This document shows positions 35,356 to 47,300 of a DNA stretch of 64,000 nt, in pieces. The first letter of the stretch is position 1, and every line of letters begins with the position of its first letter. The stretch is taken from the NCBI RefSeq assembly GCF_963576675.1, contig NC_088918.1, positions 38,535,501-38,599,500 of the forward strand. Reading direction: 5' to 3'. The notes under the pieces are model-generated. The model saw nothing but the letters and a program-made list of their open reading frames with translations, ran no database searches and was not told the origin of the DNA. Source of the DNA: Euphorbia lathyris. Taxonomy: Eukaryota; Streptophyta; Magnoliopsida; Malpighiales; Euphorbiaceae. A program made the translations under genes and the position numbers.

Positions 35356-36159
35356 GTGAGAATGGAAGGAGATGCAGTCTCTTTTAATCATGTTACTGCA
35401 CCAGTTTTTGATGGCCAGAATTATCAAGCTTGGGCTATTAAAATGAAGGTGTATCTTGATGCATTGGATCTTTGGGAGGCTGTAGAAGAAGATTATGAAG
35501 TTGCTCCGCTTCCACAAAATCCAACAATGGCACAGATAAAGAATCATAAGGAGAGAAAGACAAGGAAGTCAAAAGCTAAAGCCTGTCTTTTTTCTTCTGT
35601 TTCCAACACCATATTTACGAGAATCATGAGTCTGGAATCAGCAAAAGATATATGGGACTACATCAAGAAGGAGTACCAGGGAAATGAAAGAACCAAGAAC
35701 ATGCAGGTTCTCAATTTGATTAGAGAATTTGAGATGCTGAAGATGAGGGAGTCAGAAACAATTAAAGACTATTCTGACAAGATGCTGGGCATTGTTAACA
35801 AAGTCAGGCTACTTGGTAAGGAGTTCTTTGATGAGAGAATTGTCCAAAAAATCCTTGTTACTTTGCCAGAAAAATATGAGTCTAAGATTTCTTCTTTGGA
35901 GGAGTCTAAAGATCTGTCAAACATATCTTTGGCAGAATTAGTTAATGCTTTACAGGCTCAAGAGCAAAGGAGAATGATGAGAAAAGAAGAAATGGTAGAG
36001 GGTGCTTTCAAGGCCAAAACTGAAAGTTCAGGAGGCAGCACAGACAAAAATTACATGGAGAAGAAGAATAACAAGTTTAGCAGTGATAACAAAAATGATG
36101 TGAGCACACCTTGCCCATATTGCAAGAAGATGAATCATATGGCAAAAAGATGCTGGTGA
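35356..36159 (+). CDS. Copia gag (UBN2 type), ended early by a stop between two zinc knuckles
   Basis: 267 residues. The N-terminus has the DUF4219 word FDGQNYQAWAIKMKVYL, followed by the UBN2 gag domain (SAKDIWDYIKKEYQGNER, TLPEKYESKISSLEES). It reaches a first CCHC knuckle (CPYCKKMNHMAKRCW) and stops at TGA (36157-36159). The frame continues at once with a second knuckle, CRKCGNMGHMEKVC, so the stop is a point mutation inside what was one gag-pol frame. Gag forms the particle that packages element RNA. Confidence 0.88.
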   Translation: MRMEGDAVSFNHVTAPVFDGQNYQAWAIKMKVYLDALDLWEAVEEDYEVAPLPQNPTMAQIKNHKERKTRKSKAKACLFSSVSNTIFTRIMSLESAKDIWDYIKKEYQGNERTKNMQVLNLIREFEMLKMRESETIKDYSDKMLGIVNKVRLLGKEFFDERIVQKILVTLPEKYESKISSLEESKDLSNISLAELVNALQAQEQRRMMRKEEMVEGAFKAKTESSGGSTDKNYMEKKNNKFSSDNKNDVSTPCPYCKKMNHMAKRCW

Positions 36160-37269
36160 CGGCCTGACATCAAGTGCAGGAAATGTGGTAATATGGGCCA
36201 CATGGAAAAGGTTTGCAGATCACAACAAACTGAAGCCGCAAAAGTTACAGAAGAACAAGATGAAGAGCAACTCTTTGTGGCAACGTGTTTTGCAGTTAAC
36301 AACACCTCCAGTGACGCATGGTTGATAGATAGTGGTTGCACAAATCACATGACCAACGATCAAACTCTTTTCACAGAAATAGATAAAACTCTCATTTCTA
36401 AAGTCAAAATTGGAAATGGTGAGTTTATTTCAGTGAAAGGAAAAGGAACAATGGGCATTGAAAGCTTAGCAGGTGTAAAACATATTACTGATGTTTTATA
36501 CGTGCCTGACATTGATAAAAACTTGCTTAGTGTTGGACAACTTGTTGAAAAGGGCTTCAAAGTTATTTTTGAAGACAAGTGGTGCTTCATCAAGGATACA
36601 AGGGGCAAAGATGTGTTTAAAGTGAAGATGAAAGCCAAAAGTTTTGCCTTGAATTTGATGGAGGATAAGCAAGCAATACCAGCAAGTCATGTTAGCAATC
36701 AACTTACAACACCTTACACACCACAACAGAACGGTGTAAGTGAGAGAAAGAATCAGAGTGTCATGAAGATGGATAGATGCATGCTTCATGAAAAGGAATT
36801 GCCAAAAAATCTTTGGACAGAAGCAACGAGTACTGCAGTTTTTCTACAAAACAGGCTGCCCACTAGAGAAAATGGGAAAATTATTGTGAGCCCAGATGTC
36901 AAGTTCATGGAAGATAAACAATGGAGTTGGGAGGAGTCACTTGAAATGCAATCACCAACTAATTTGCAGATTATTGATGAAAATATTGATGATGTTCCTG
37001 TTCGTGGCACAAGATCTCTATCTGATATCTATGAAAGAAGTAATGTTGCTGTTTTTACGCCTTCAGAATTTAAAGAAGCTGAGAAGGATGACAAATGGAT
37101 AGAAGCCATGAAAGAGGAGCTTCGTATGATTGAGAAGAATGACACTTGGAAGCTAGTTGACATGCCTCAAAATAGAAAGAAAATTGGAGTTAAATGGGTT
37201 TTCAGAACCAAACTCAATGCCGATGGTTCTATCAACAAACACAAAGCGAGGCTAGTTGATAAAGGGTAG
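36160..37269 (+). pseudogene. Copia pol remnant with large internal deletions
   Basis: Continuing the gag frame: second CCHC knuckle, then aspartic protease (WLIDSGCTNHMT), then GAG_PRE-INTEGRS start. The sequence then jumps to the end of the integrase core (TPYTPQQNGVSERKNQSVM, LPKNLWTEATSTAVFLQNRLP). It jumps again to the first part of reverse transcriptase (WIEAMKEELRMIEKNDTWKL, IGVKWVFRTKLNADGS) and stops at 37267. The integrase catalytic core, the YVDD part of the reverse transcriptase and RNase H are absent. It can only have moved with help from another copy. Confidence 0.9.
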
Positions 37270-37354
37270 TCAAGTTTCTAAATGGCTATCTTCATGAAGA
37301 AATTTTTTGTTGAGCAGCCAGAAGGTTTTGTAAATACTAAGGCAAGGAGGAGTT

Positions 37355-37559
37355 TGTTGGAAATATGCCTTAGTTAATTTATTATGAGATAATGTTTTAT
37401 TTAATTATTTTGAATTCAGGAGAAGTTATTTAGTTATTGCATAGATTAAGGAGAAGTTATGGAAGTCAGTTGTAACTGATGTCTGTATTTCTGTATAAAT
37501 TTCCTGAAGTTCAATAGAAATATATGTTGGTTCCAAACTCTTAAATATTAAATACTACA
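37355..37559 (+). repeat. Right (3') LTR of copia element
   Basis: 205 bp, preceded by the purine-rich GGCAAGGAGGAG. Near-identical to the left LTR. Confidence 0.95.
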
Positions 37560-37790
37560 GATCCTTGAGCATCTTGCTTACTGATAATAAATTGTACTTG
37601 AATTGTGGTACATATAGAACATTAAGCAGCTTGAATCCGAACTTAAACACCATATCTCTGTTATTTGTGACTAAATGTGTTTTTCCATTCATCATAGAGT
37701 TCACTGTAATCAGGCTTAGAGTGTCATTGTTTGATACAGAAATACCTCTAGATTCTTCTCTTGGTTCTTCAACATATGGTTAAAAACAAG

Positions 37791-38352
37791 CCTTTGTGGG
37801 AAATAATTTTCTAACTATACCTACATGTATAATAATTTACACAAATAACCTCTATTTGGAGATTAGCCCTGAAAAGTTGCTATGTAATCCAGAATATATT
37901 GGATATTGTAGTCTTGCCAAAATTTTATCGAGCTTTGACGTGGTGGGATCCTGGTTAGGAAAGTATCCGAATTCATGTTTGGGACAGAAATTAGAATATT
38001 TGTATAAGAAGATCGGTATGAAGCTGGCATGGTTCTTGGTGATTGGCATGTAAAGTGATTCAGCTGCTCAAGTTTTAACAGGGATTTGCAGTAACTAGTC
38101 TCCATTAAGGAATCAGAATGTCTCAATTAAGGAAAGATTTGTTAGAATATAATACACAAATGTCTCAATATAATACATAACGGGGGGATGAAATGATTTT
38201 CATTTGATGTTTTCAGGCCTATAACATAACAAAATTTCAGAATGTTTTTAGGCCCTTGATGTTTCCGTATAGCTAAAACAGAAAAAGGAAGATAGAGCTT
38301 TCTTTGCTTTCTGTATGTATATATACAGTGATATTCTGGAGTTTGAAAGAAT
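37791..38352. other. Non-genic stretch and SIG1 3' flank
   Basis: No gene recognised. A plus-strand open stretch (37796-38053) has no known domain. The last 100-200 bp probably form the 3' UTR of SIG1. Confidence 0.4.
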
Positions 38353-41300
38353 TTAATGTTTGACTAGCATAGCCTCCAGCTTCTTCTTCCTTGCAGCATG
38401 CTTTAGTTTCTCAAGAGCTACAAGCCCCACTTGCCGGACTCTTTCTCTCGACAAACCTATCCTGCACATTCCAAATCAACTCCATTCATATACATTTTCT
38501 TTTCTTCAAGCAAAGATTCTGCTATTAGATCGTATCAAGAGTTTTGATTACTCACCGCTTACTGATGTCCTCCCATGTAAGGCATTCATTATCCAAACCA
38601 TAGTAAAGTCGTATAATCTCCCTTTCTCGTTCTCCAAGACTTGACTTTATAACGTTATTTACTTCGTCCTGGAAATAGATTTCCATATAAATATGGTCTG
38701 TCAAATTGTATCATTCTCATCTATTTGACTAGAAGAATGTGTTGTCAAGTATGCACATAGATTTTTACCTTGAGTGCCCATTCGTCTACTCCATTCCACG
38801 GGTTATTCTCAAGGCAGGTATCTGCAATGTACTACAAAAGGAATAAAGAAAGAGATGAGTCAATCCTAAACAAGAAAAGTCCAATTCAAATGAGGTGAAT
38901 TTGCAGAAAATGACTTACGCTATGGTGGGTTTCTCCAGGAAGACCGTTCATAGACCGGAAGGCTTCTCTGTCCAGCGAAAAAACCTTGCTAACTGCCTGC
39001 ACATAACTACATTATGAGAGTAAGCATTGAGAAAGGAATAACATAACAAGACTGTAGAACTGTTACTTCCTATGTTGCACGAACACTGACACGGAAGCTG
39101 ACACGGACACAGAAACAGACACGGGAAATGTTATCTCTAAAACATAACCTTCAACCGAAAACAGACACGGAAACAAAATGGACTCGGACATGGACATGAA
39201 TCGCAGAAACGCTACTAAAGAGAAGTGTTTGTGTAACATAGGTTACTTCAACTAATTCATACCTCTGTAGCATTCCTAACTTTTTTCTCTGACATATTCA
39301 GGGACTCTGCAATTTTCTGAGAATAACAAACAATGAAATATGAAGTCAATTGGTAACAGATGCAAAACAATACAAATTATATATGAAATTGATCTTCTCA
39401 TGATTAATAATTATAACTGACTTACATCAATTGAAGGGGTTACTCCTTTTTCTTCCAGTCTAATTTTTGCATTCCGAATTAAGCCTAACCTTTCGTGTAA
39501 ATGATTAGGCAGTCTCAAGGTTTTTGAATTCTCAAGTAATGCCCTTGAAACGCCCTGTCATAGAGAAAATGCTAAACAGCATCAGTTTCAGTTTAGAAAT
39601 GCATTTGACATTTGGGCATAAAGTCAGATTTCACAGGAGATTTAAGGGGATCTATATGATCTAGTTCATCTGAAGCTATTAACTTCTCTTCATATGCTAC
39701 TAACAAGGGAAAGGGGCTGGAAGAGAGCAATTGAGCAGAAACAGAAAAAAGGGGGCAAATTTTAGTAATAAGACAATCAGGTCTGCATCAATTTCAGATA
39801 GATAAGTGATGCTATCCAATGTTCAGTTGTTTACTATAACAATAGGAAAGCAAATTACCTGACGAATCCACCAATAGACATAAGTTGAAATCTTGAACCC
39901 CTTCGATGAATCAAATTTCTCGATGCCACGCAACAGCCCGATCAGACCTCCCTGCAAGAGAATAATAATAAATTTCGCAAAAATGTCTATACCAACACAA
40001 GTCTATGTGCTGTGTACATTGATTAAGGTCAATCACCAATATATTTCATCCTAGAAATGAGAAAGAAGAATCTCACCTGAACAAGGTCAGCCATTTCAGC
40101 TCCCATGTTATCATATCTTTGAGCAATAGACATGACCAAACGAACATTGCTCATTGCCAGTTTCTCTCTAGCCAAAGAACAAGCTATCATTTTGGATTGT
40201 AACTCAACCCGAGAAATCCTCAAGGAAGATGCGAGCTGTTCGTCTGTAGGATCACATCCTAATCTCTCCTTCAGCCTGAAGAGTACACATGACAATTATT
40301 AATAAAAACATCTTCAGGGAATAATCTTTTTCTGTAGAAGCAACTTCAATTTTTGAATAGGATTGGCTATTTCAAAACAACATCCAGATACAGAATCTCA
40401 AATTTTAGGAAGAGAAATAAGAGGTCTTCCTAATTGCCTTCATGATTTAAACAACTTTAAAGAAGTGATTCGGTAACCATTTATCTAGAGATAAAAAAAA
40501 TGGTCTAAAGTTTGAATTCATTAAACAACTTTGGAGAAGTGATTCAATCCATTCATCATCCATTTAGATTACCTTACCACCATTTTCAAAGATATTTTTA
40601 GTAACAATTCTGAGATTACATAGAGAAAAATGGCTTTAACATGTTGGAACTACTTCTGATACAAGTTTGATGATTCTCCAATTGGTAAGCTTCAGTCTCA
40701 CCTTGATTTATAATCCTCCAAGGAAAGACCAGCTTTTATCATTCTTGACAGGCGCACAACTTCAGCATGGGTGAGCAGCTCTTCACTCACTGCACCCTTA
40801 ACATAACCCTTCAAACGATTCTGCAGCATCTCCGGATTCACAACTGATTTGAGCTGCTTAAAGGCACTAGCTTGAACTACAGGTTTACTTTGGCTAAGAT
40901 TCTTTTTCCTAGTGTTAATTCTCCGTTGTCTAGCAGACACCCCAGAGCAGGTGACAGGTATCTTCTTTTGATTTTTTCTGCTAGGTGCATCAGTTGAAGC
41001 GGTTCTCTCAAAAGAAAGATTCCATTGTTTCTCAAGCATAGACTTCTGCAAAAGAAGAAGTGCGTCCATTGAATAGTCAAGATCAGAAGTATCCTCTTCC
41101 ATATCATCCAATGTCTTCAACCATGTTGCTGCAGTTGATGGAGCAGACGCAGTATCCACGTGTTCTTTGAGAGCCTTAATAGACTGTGTATTACGGTTTG
41201 AAGATGGGAAACCAGGACCTAAATTTGAAGACTTTTTAGCAACTATCCCATTTTTACCCGATGCAACTTGATAATGGGTTGATCCATGATCATTGACATT

Positions 41301-41393
41301 CGAAAGCTTTTCTGTGAGATCCGAATAATAGAAAGTGGAACTCAAAAGCCTCTGTCCTGCATTAAGTCCGATAACAGCAGCAGTGGCCATCAT
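38353..41393 (-). CDS. SIG1: Plastid RNA polymerase sigma factor SIG1 (SIGA)
   Basis: A nuclear-coded sigma-70 factor that directs the plastid-encoded RNA polymerase to chloroplast promoters. Coding exons on the minus strand: 41393-40702, 40275-40077, 39951-39859, 39554-39426, 39316-39263, 38996-38919, 38831-38769, 38668-38556, 38461-38353. All are GT-AG and in phase, giving 509 residues (Arabidopsis SIG1 has 502). The opening [18 protein letters not shown], with ATG at 41390 or the adjacent 41393, matches SIG1 and serves as a plastid transit region. Sigma regions follow: 1.2/2 ([20 protein letters not shown]), 2.4 ([19 protein letters not shown]), 3 ([18 protein letters not shown]) and the region 4 helix-turn-helix ([19 protein letters not shown]). 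An 8-bp-TSD MITE sits in one intron. No damage seen. Confidence 0.95.
39070..39241. mobile_element. hAT-type MITE in a SIG1 intron
   Basis: 172 bp with inverted ends, CTATGTTGCACGAACAC at the left and GTGTTTGTGTAACATAG at the right. It is flanked by a perfect 8-bp target duplication, GTTACTTC (39062-39069 and 39242-39249). The interior has repeated ACACGGA/GACACGG words. It lies fully inside the intron 38997-39262 and leaves its splice sites intact. Confidence 0.85.
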
Positions 41394-41472
41394 ACAGCTT
41401 CTTTTTGGGTATTTCCAATGATTCTTAGCCAATCTAATGAAGCAAAAAGCTGTGTATGCTCTTCAACTGTAC

Positions 41473-41490
41473 TCAATACAATAAACTCAT
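41473..41490 (-). promoter_or_regulatory. Short upstream ORF in the SIG1 leader
   Basis: In the presumed 5' UTR exon (41511 down to the start codon) there is ATG AGT TTA TTG TAT TGA, a five-codon upstream ORF ending 80 nt before the SIG1 ATG. Such uORFs can lower translation of the main ORF; the effect here is only inferred. Confidence 0.4.
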
Positions 41491-41511
41491 TCAACTCTTC
41501 AGCTGTAGAAC

Positions 41512-42417
41512 CTGGAAAGAAAGCAGATACATATATGAGAGCTCCAACAAAGGTTTGCGAAACCTTAAGCTTTCAAAGGATCCAGGGTCACTATGCCAAA
41601 GCTCAATGCTAGATGCATGAGATTGTGTTTGGCCACAAGAAAATTAAATATTATACACATATTGCACAACAGCATCAATACAAAGTTGCAGGAGATTTAG
41701 ATCCAACTACCAAGTTCCACACTCTGTTTCTGGTAGATGGATCCCATAATCGGTTCGAAACTTTTCTAGAGGAATTAGATTAGACACACTTTACTTGGCC
41801 CCTCCACTAAGAATCCAACACGAAACCTAAGCGAGTAGAGACCTTTTTGACTCAAGCTAACCTTAATTGGACAGTCTTTTGAATTCCACTCAGCGTTCAT
41901 TCAACCATAAATAGTTTATGCAACGAAAAATTGAAATACAGTGATTTATCTTGAAAAACAGGAATATAAAACCCATTGAACTATGCAAGTAATTTTAATA
42001 AGACCTATTGTTGTTATCTTGAAAAACATATATAAATAAACCTCTAAATCAACTTAGAATTGATAATTAGGGATGCTAAAATTGAAAGGTAAAGAAGACA
42101 AGCATCCATTCCATGTGAGATAGTAAACGGCAAAATTCTAGCCATTTGATAGTTCAATCCAAAATTGAACACAAAACCATTTAATTTCTTTACTACGCCA
42201 CAAAATGATCAGAAAAGAGTGTATACTAGTTAGTTACTGGTTTTGGATTATGCAAAGTTGAAACTTGTCTGACACATTTGCTCCATGTAGAGTAAGTGAA
42301 AAATTACAAGAAAAATGGCCAAAAAGTGGAATTGCGAGCAGAGAAGTAAACTGAAACTCAATTGTTGAAGCTGAAAAATCTAGGGAAGAAAAAAATGTGA
42401 AATTGGCATACCTGCAA
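41512..42417 (-). other. Probable 5' UTR intron of SIG1
   Basis: On the minus strand TTTTTGCAG/GTATGCC (donor at 42417) and CTTTCTTTCCAG/GTTC (acceptor at 41512) fit plant splice sites and bracket about 0.9 kb of AT-rich, non-coding DNA. The first leader exon would run from about 42490 to 42418. It is supported by motif only. Confidence 0.5.
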
Positions 42418-42490
42418 AAACAACAGTATGAGGAAGAAGAAGATTGGATGGAGAATTCAGGTGAAGATTCCAAAGCGAGAAGAATGTAGA

Positions 42491-44373
42491 TGAGGAGAAT
42501 GTAAAATTTCTTGTTGTTTGATAACAGATTTTGTTTTTGTTTATTTATTTATTATGAATATAGGAAAATGTTAATGTTTATTAGATAATAGTAAAAATAG
42601 AAAAAGAAGGAAGAAGGGGTTATAAGAGATTTGGAATGGAGAGATACAATTGGCTGGAAGAGATATTGGGTCCATCGTTGAGTGGTGGATAACTTGCCAT
42701 TTATATATTTCTTACATCTCTTTTTTTTTTTTTTATTGAAATTCATTCATTCTTTTTAAATATATATATATTTTTGGGTGTAATTGATATTTATAATAAA
42801 AAAGAACTGACACTTGCGATAGCCACACAACCAAGAGAAGAAATAAACAAAAACTGAGGGCTGTGTGGGGCCCACTTCATACATCACTTCAGTTGGTTCA
42901 ACAAACTATGCTCTTCTCTTCTTCTTCCAATATGGGTTCATTTCTTCCAAAATTTACACATTTTATTTTGCCACCATCTAATATAAATTTGCACCAATTT
43001 ACACTTAACTCACAAGTAAATGGAAAAAATTTAGTATGCACCCGATAAATTAATTAATGACACATGTATACATTTTTTTACACCAACCATCTCTCATACA
43101 ATGATATGCAAAATGAAGACAATTTCATTGATCGTCGCTCAAAATAGCGTAACATTTCTACAAGTAACTGTGTGAAATTTTGAAGTAGAATATAAACAAG
43201 GATTGAAGTATTCTATCACCTCTTTTTACTTTTACATATTAGATCCTTCATATTTTTATTTTATATATTCAACATGTAATCATTTATATGTAAACTTCGT
43301 GTTCAATGAGTTAATAACTGGTTAAAGACCCCGAGTTACTTAAACTAGAAATTTCGAGCTTGAATCCTAGTGTACGTATCAAACTTTAATTTGAATAAAA
43401 TCCACTTAAAGGTGTCTATCGAGCTTCGGACCGAATAATCGGATAAATTACCGAAAAAATACATACAAAAACTGATAAAAATACGACTTCTGAATTATTA
43501 GGTGAATCCATCAACCATATGACAGAGGCCCAAAAACAATGAAGAACTGTGCTGTATATAATAATCTAAATATTTTAAAATAAAACTTAAAAAAGAAATA
43601 CAAATTCTAAATAAACAATACAGAAATACCTCAATTTCAGAGGCAAAATGCATAAACTCACTCGAATATTACCTAAAATAATGCGATAGCTAATGCAACC
43701 ACACAAGATATTGATAGCTATATCACATTAACTATCTTTTCCTGGGTAGAGCCAAGTAAGAATCGCACCAATCCAGCCATCCAACCAAGTTCTATAGTTC
43801 AACTATATGGGTTCCATCTATCTATAAAATTCTTTAACCTGAAAAGCAAACTAGTATCTATATGCTATTACCAATTGGACATAGTGCAAATGGTACACCT
43901 GCCAAAGATACGTTCCATTCCCAATTTCTACAACGTAAACAAATATACAAAAGAAGAATCTATACTCCACTTGTCACCTTTGATTTCGATTCCCGGCTGG
44001 AACTCTTTCGTAGCAGCTTCTGAACACGCTTTAATAACATGGTTAGATTCCTTCAACACATAAAAAGCAATCTGCAATTAGTAAGATATGTAAATTGACA
44101 CTCCGGATTACAGAATGAGGACCAGAGAATAGTAACTGAAGTTAAGGGTGGAAAATAGACGGGTGTCACAAGCGAATTGATTAGATGGCTAAGAATTAAG
44201 AAACAACAACCATGAATTATATTTATGCAAGCACAATGAATGAACATGTCTTGGTGAGGATCTTCTTATAGCATTAGCCCACTAGGATCGTGAACTAGTC
44301 AATACAACTTTCGTTCGGACACTCAAAAGATAACCCTTCACAATTAAAAAATAAGCTGCTTTCACTTTCAAAA
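42491..44373. other. Intergenic region between SIG1 and YAK1
   Basis: AT-rich. It should contain the SIG1 promoter (right of about 42490) and the YAK1 3' UTR (left of 44374). I see no additional gene or clear transposon. Confidence 0.5.
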
Positions 44374-47300
44374 CTATGAAATCCTCCCATAGTCTTTTCT
44401 CCCCCGGGATGCTGGTGGAATGCTTGTGGCAGGATAATTGGCCTTGTGCCCTACAGTAGAATGTGATGTCAGTTAAAGTTGCATCAACTTATCATATTAT
44501 CCACTGATGCAGCAGAGTAATTCAGCAAATGCTTTTCTTGCGAAGAACAAAGAACAACTGAAGGAAAATAAAATAAAATAAAAAGAGAGAAACTAAAGCA
44601 GTACCCCACGGCATGCCATTGTTGAGTGAACTACTTCCAGGAGAATGTGGGCCTCCAGAATTAAAGCTAGATTGAGGAGGCTGAACCTTGATATGATTCC
44701 ACTCGCTACTCCGACCAGAAGATCTCCCATAATTGAGGCGCGGAAGAGATTGCTGCCCCAAACGGCTTGGCGAATTTTGGGGGATATGCGACATAAAATG
44801 AGATGGCTTTGACATTGCACGGCCGTACCCAGGATGCATATCATGAGCAGGAGGGCTACCCACCTCAGTGTGTGGAAATGCTTGAATAGGTCCATTTTGT
44901 CTGACACAACACAGGCAACCACAGGTGTAACTAGTTATAGCTAGCCAATTGTTCAAAAAACAAGAGCATATCTATCACTCCTTGAAAACAATTTCCACAA
45001 ATGACTAGTACAAATTAATGGACTTGAAGCACTAATTTCAATGTCACTGATACCAGAATGACTGCCCAATCCCAAAATTTTGAAGTCACGTATCAAACCC
45101 TCACTCATTCAGCAGCTTACATATTTTAGTTTATTCAAATATTTTGAAAATCCACTTAATGTGAAGTTACATAGGGAAAAAGAAGTAAATATTCCTCTAT
45201 AATTTAATTTGCGGAATAGAATGTACCCGTATATAGACAACTGAAAGAAATTATATGGACATAACCAAGAGAACAAAGTATACCTTTGAATAAATGAGTT
45301 AGAGCTATGGTTTGATGCACGGTTAGATCGTCCGAGACCAACTGATGGATCAACTGCACCAAGATGCATGCCCTTGCTGAACTCATTGCTTATGGAGCTT
45401 ACATCTGACCCATCCTCTTGTAAAAGAAGTTCATCACTGGAACATGAACAAGATATGACATAACAACTAGATATATAAGGACAGGAATTCTTAATTTTCA
45501 AGTGAATTTTAAATGGGAAACAGTTATTAGCACAAAAAGTATCACTAAGATGATTGTGGAACTGCAATTATTAATTATAGTAGAGATAAACAAGCTCTTT
45601 TCGCTGTATATAGACCATCAAGCATCTAATATGTAAAAACTGAAATATAATCTTATGGACCCAACCTAATACAAAGGCAGAAGCATGGTACCTAATATGA
45701 CATCCCAATCTATTACTAAATTTATTTTTAGGATAAAGTGTCATAAATCCAATCAAGAATGTATATTTACCTACATAAAAGAGTTGAATGTTCTTGCTAC
45801 GACATTAGACCAACAACTGAAAAAGGCTAAAAAAGGCTCACTAATTCACATTACTCCAGAAATAATTCAAACAGTTTCTTTCTAATTGTCTTCTGATCTA
45901 TTTGAGAGCTCAAAAATCATGCTCAACATTATTTAGGATCTAAGCTATTGTCGTGGCAGATGTAATTTATTTGTTATTATTTTTTTCAAGAAACAATAAT
46001 CTAAACCATGCTCATTTACAGTCTTAAGTGCAGTGGTTCCATAACTAGTCCATGAGTAATACTTAAAGTCCAGTTCACCATAATCAATTAACTTTTTTAT
46101 TGGTTAGCTTAACCTGTTTTTCAGTTCTAACCATTAACAAAATTTCCAAAAATCTAGAACATCAAATCTCTAAGAATCCAAGTCCATGTAGATACAATAC
46201 ATGTGAAATTCCATAACCATAACATTCAAGTCAAGCACTTGAAATTAAAATTCTAAGAATTTTTATGTTTTTTTTTTTTATTAAGAGGTAGAGGACAGGG
46301 AAAGGAAGCCCAGAACATCCCAACTAGAACAAAATTGAGGATGTGAGTCCCACCAGTGACACTCCGAACTAATCCTGCCAAAGTTGGCCAGCGCATCTGC
46401 AACCTGATTACTTTCTCGAAAAACGTGTGGCACAACAAATTGCATTTCACGAAGCAAGGCGCGACACTCAAGAAGCTCCTGATGCTGCTCCCACGGGGCC
46501 AATAAGTCAGCATGTCGAAGGAGAGATACCACATAGGTCGAGTCACTTTCAAGCCAAAGGCGGTGCCAACCCTTATTGTAGACCATATGAATTGCATAAA
46601 GCACAGTAAAGAGTTCCGCAATATGCACCAGGGAGCAAGTAGACGGAAAAGCAAAAGTACCTACTGAGTGCCCAGTAGAATCCCGAAACACAATTCCACA
46701 ACCGGCATTGACAGTGGTAACGAGGCATCCGCATTAATTTTAATCCATCCAGACGGAGGAGACCGGCAGAATCCTAGGCGCCCGGGTCCGATGAGGCAAC
46801 AACTGTAACGTGTGAAGCAGATCAAGTTCAACAGTTGAGTTCCAAATAGAGCTGAATGATAGAAGATCGGTCCGACAAATTTAAAGCCAAAGAAGTCTTA
46901 GCGCGGAATGAATATTAGGGGACAAATCCGAAAAAATGGAGTTGTTGCGGTGTCTTCCAAATTACCCAATGCACATGTAGGACTGCACTGTCAATGACTT
47001 GGGGTGGGGGTACAAATATATGAATCTAAATATATAATCTCCAGTATTGGGCTCTTGAGTTTGCGAATAAATTTAGTGTCAAGGGCCTCCCCCTTTAACT
47101 GTGGGGGGAAGCCTTTTTCGCCCCACTGCCAAAATTATCGTTAGAAAGACCATGAGAATGGGTGTAGAAGTTGCTTCCCTTACTTTTCAAGATTTGGCGT
47201 AGTCTATCGAAAAGAGCCAAAATCGTAGTACCGAACCTAATGTCACCAAAGAGCCAAAATCTAGGAGCTATCCGCAACCCAGCTAAACAGCACCGCAACA

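Larger units (their letters stand above)
35117..37559 (+). mobile_element. Young, internally deleted Ty1/copia element with both LTRs
   Basis: Two 205-bp LTRs (35117-35321 and 37355-37559) run from TGTTGG to TACTACA and differ at only two positions. A 5-bp target duplication, GATCC, flanks the element (35112-35116 and 37560-37564). A primer-binding site matching initiator tRNA-Met and a purine tract before the right LTR are present. Total length is 2.44 kb, about half a full copia element. Most of integrase and nearly all of reverse transcriptase and RNase H are missing. Confidence 0.95.
34845..37790 (-). pseudogene. Older antisense copia fragment, split by a younger copia element
   Basis: On the minus strand, 37780-37565 encodes a protease/pre-integrase border with LLNVLYVPQFKYNLLSVSK. 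The story continues after the younger insertion at 35111-34850 with LGHMSREKMSHIHC, then CNVCLMSKQVRHSF and PFELIHVE, the GAG_PRE-INTEGRS and integrase zinc region of Ty1/copia. The two halves are joined exactly across the GATCC target duplication of the younger element. Only this part of pol survives. Confidence 0.75.

Noticed and set aside
37796..38053. Small plus-strand gene of 85 codons
   Set aside because: No recognised domain, no codon bias, and flanked by repeat DNA; not supported.
41393..41432. N-terminal extension of SIG1 to 41432
   Set aside because: The upstream start codon is TTG, not ATG; the first in-frame ATG is 41393, which fits known SIG1 proteins.
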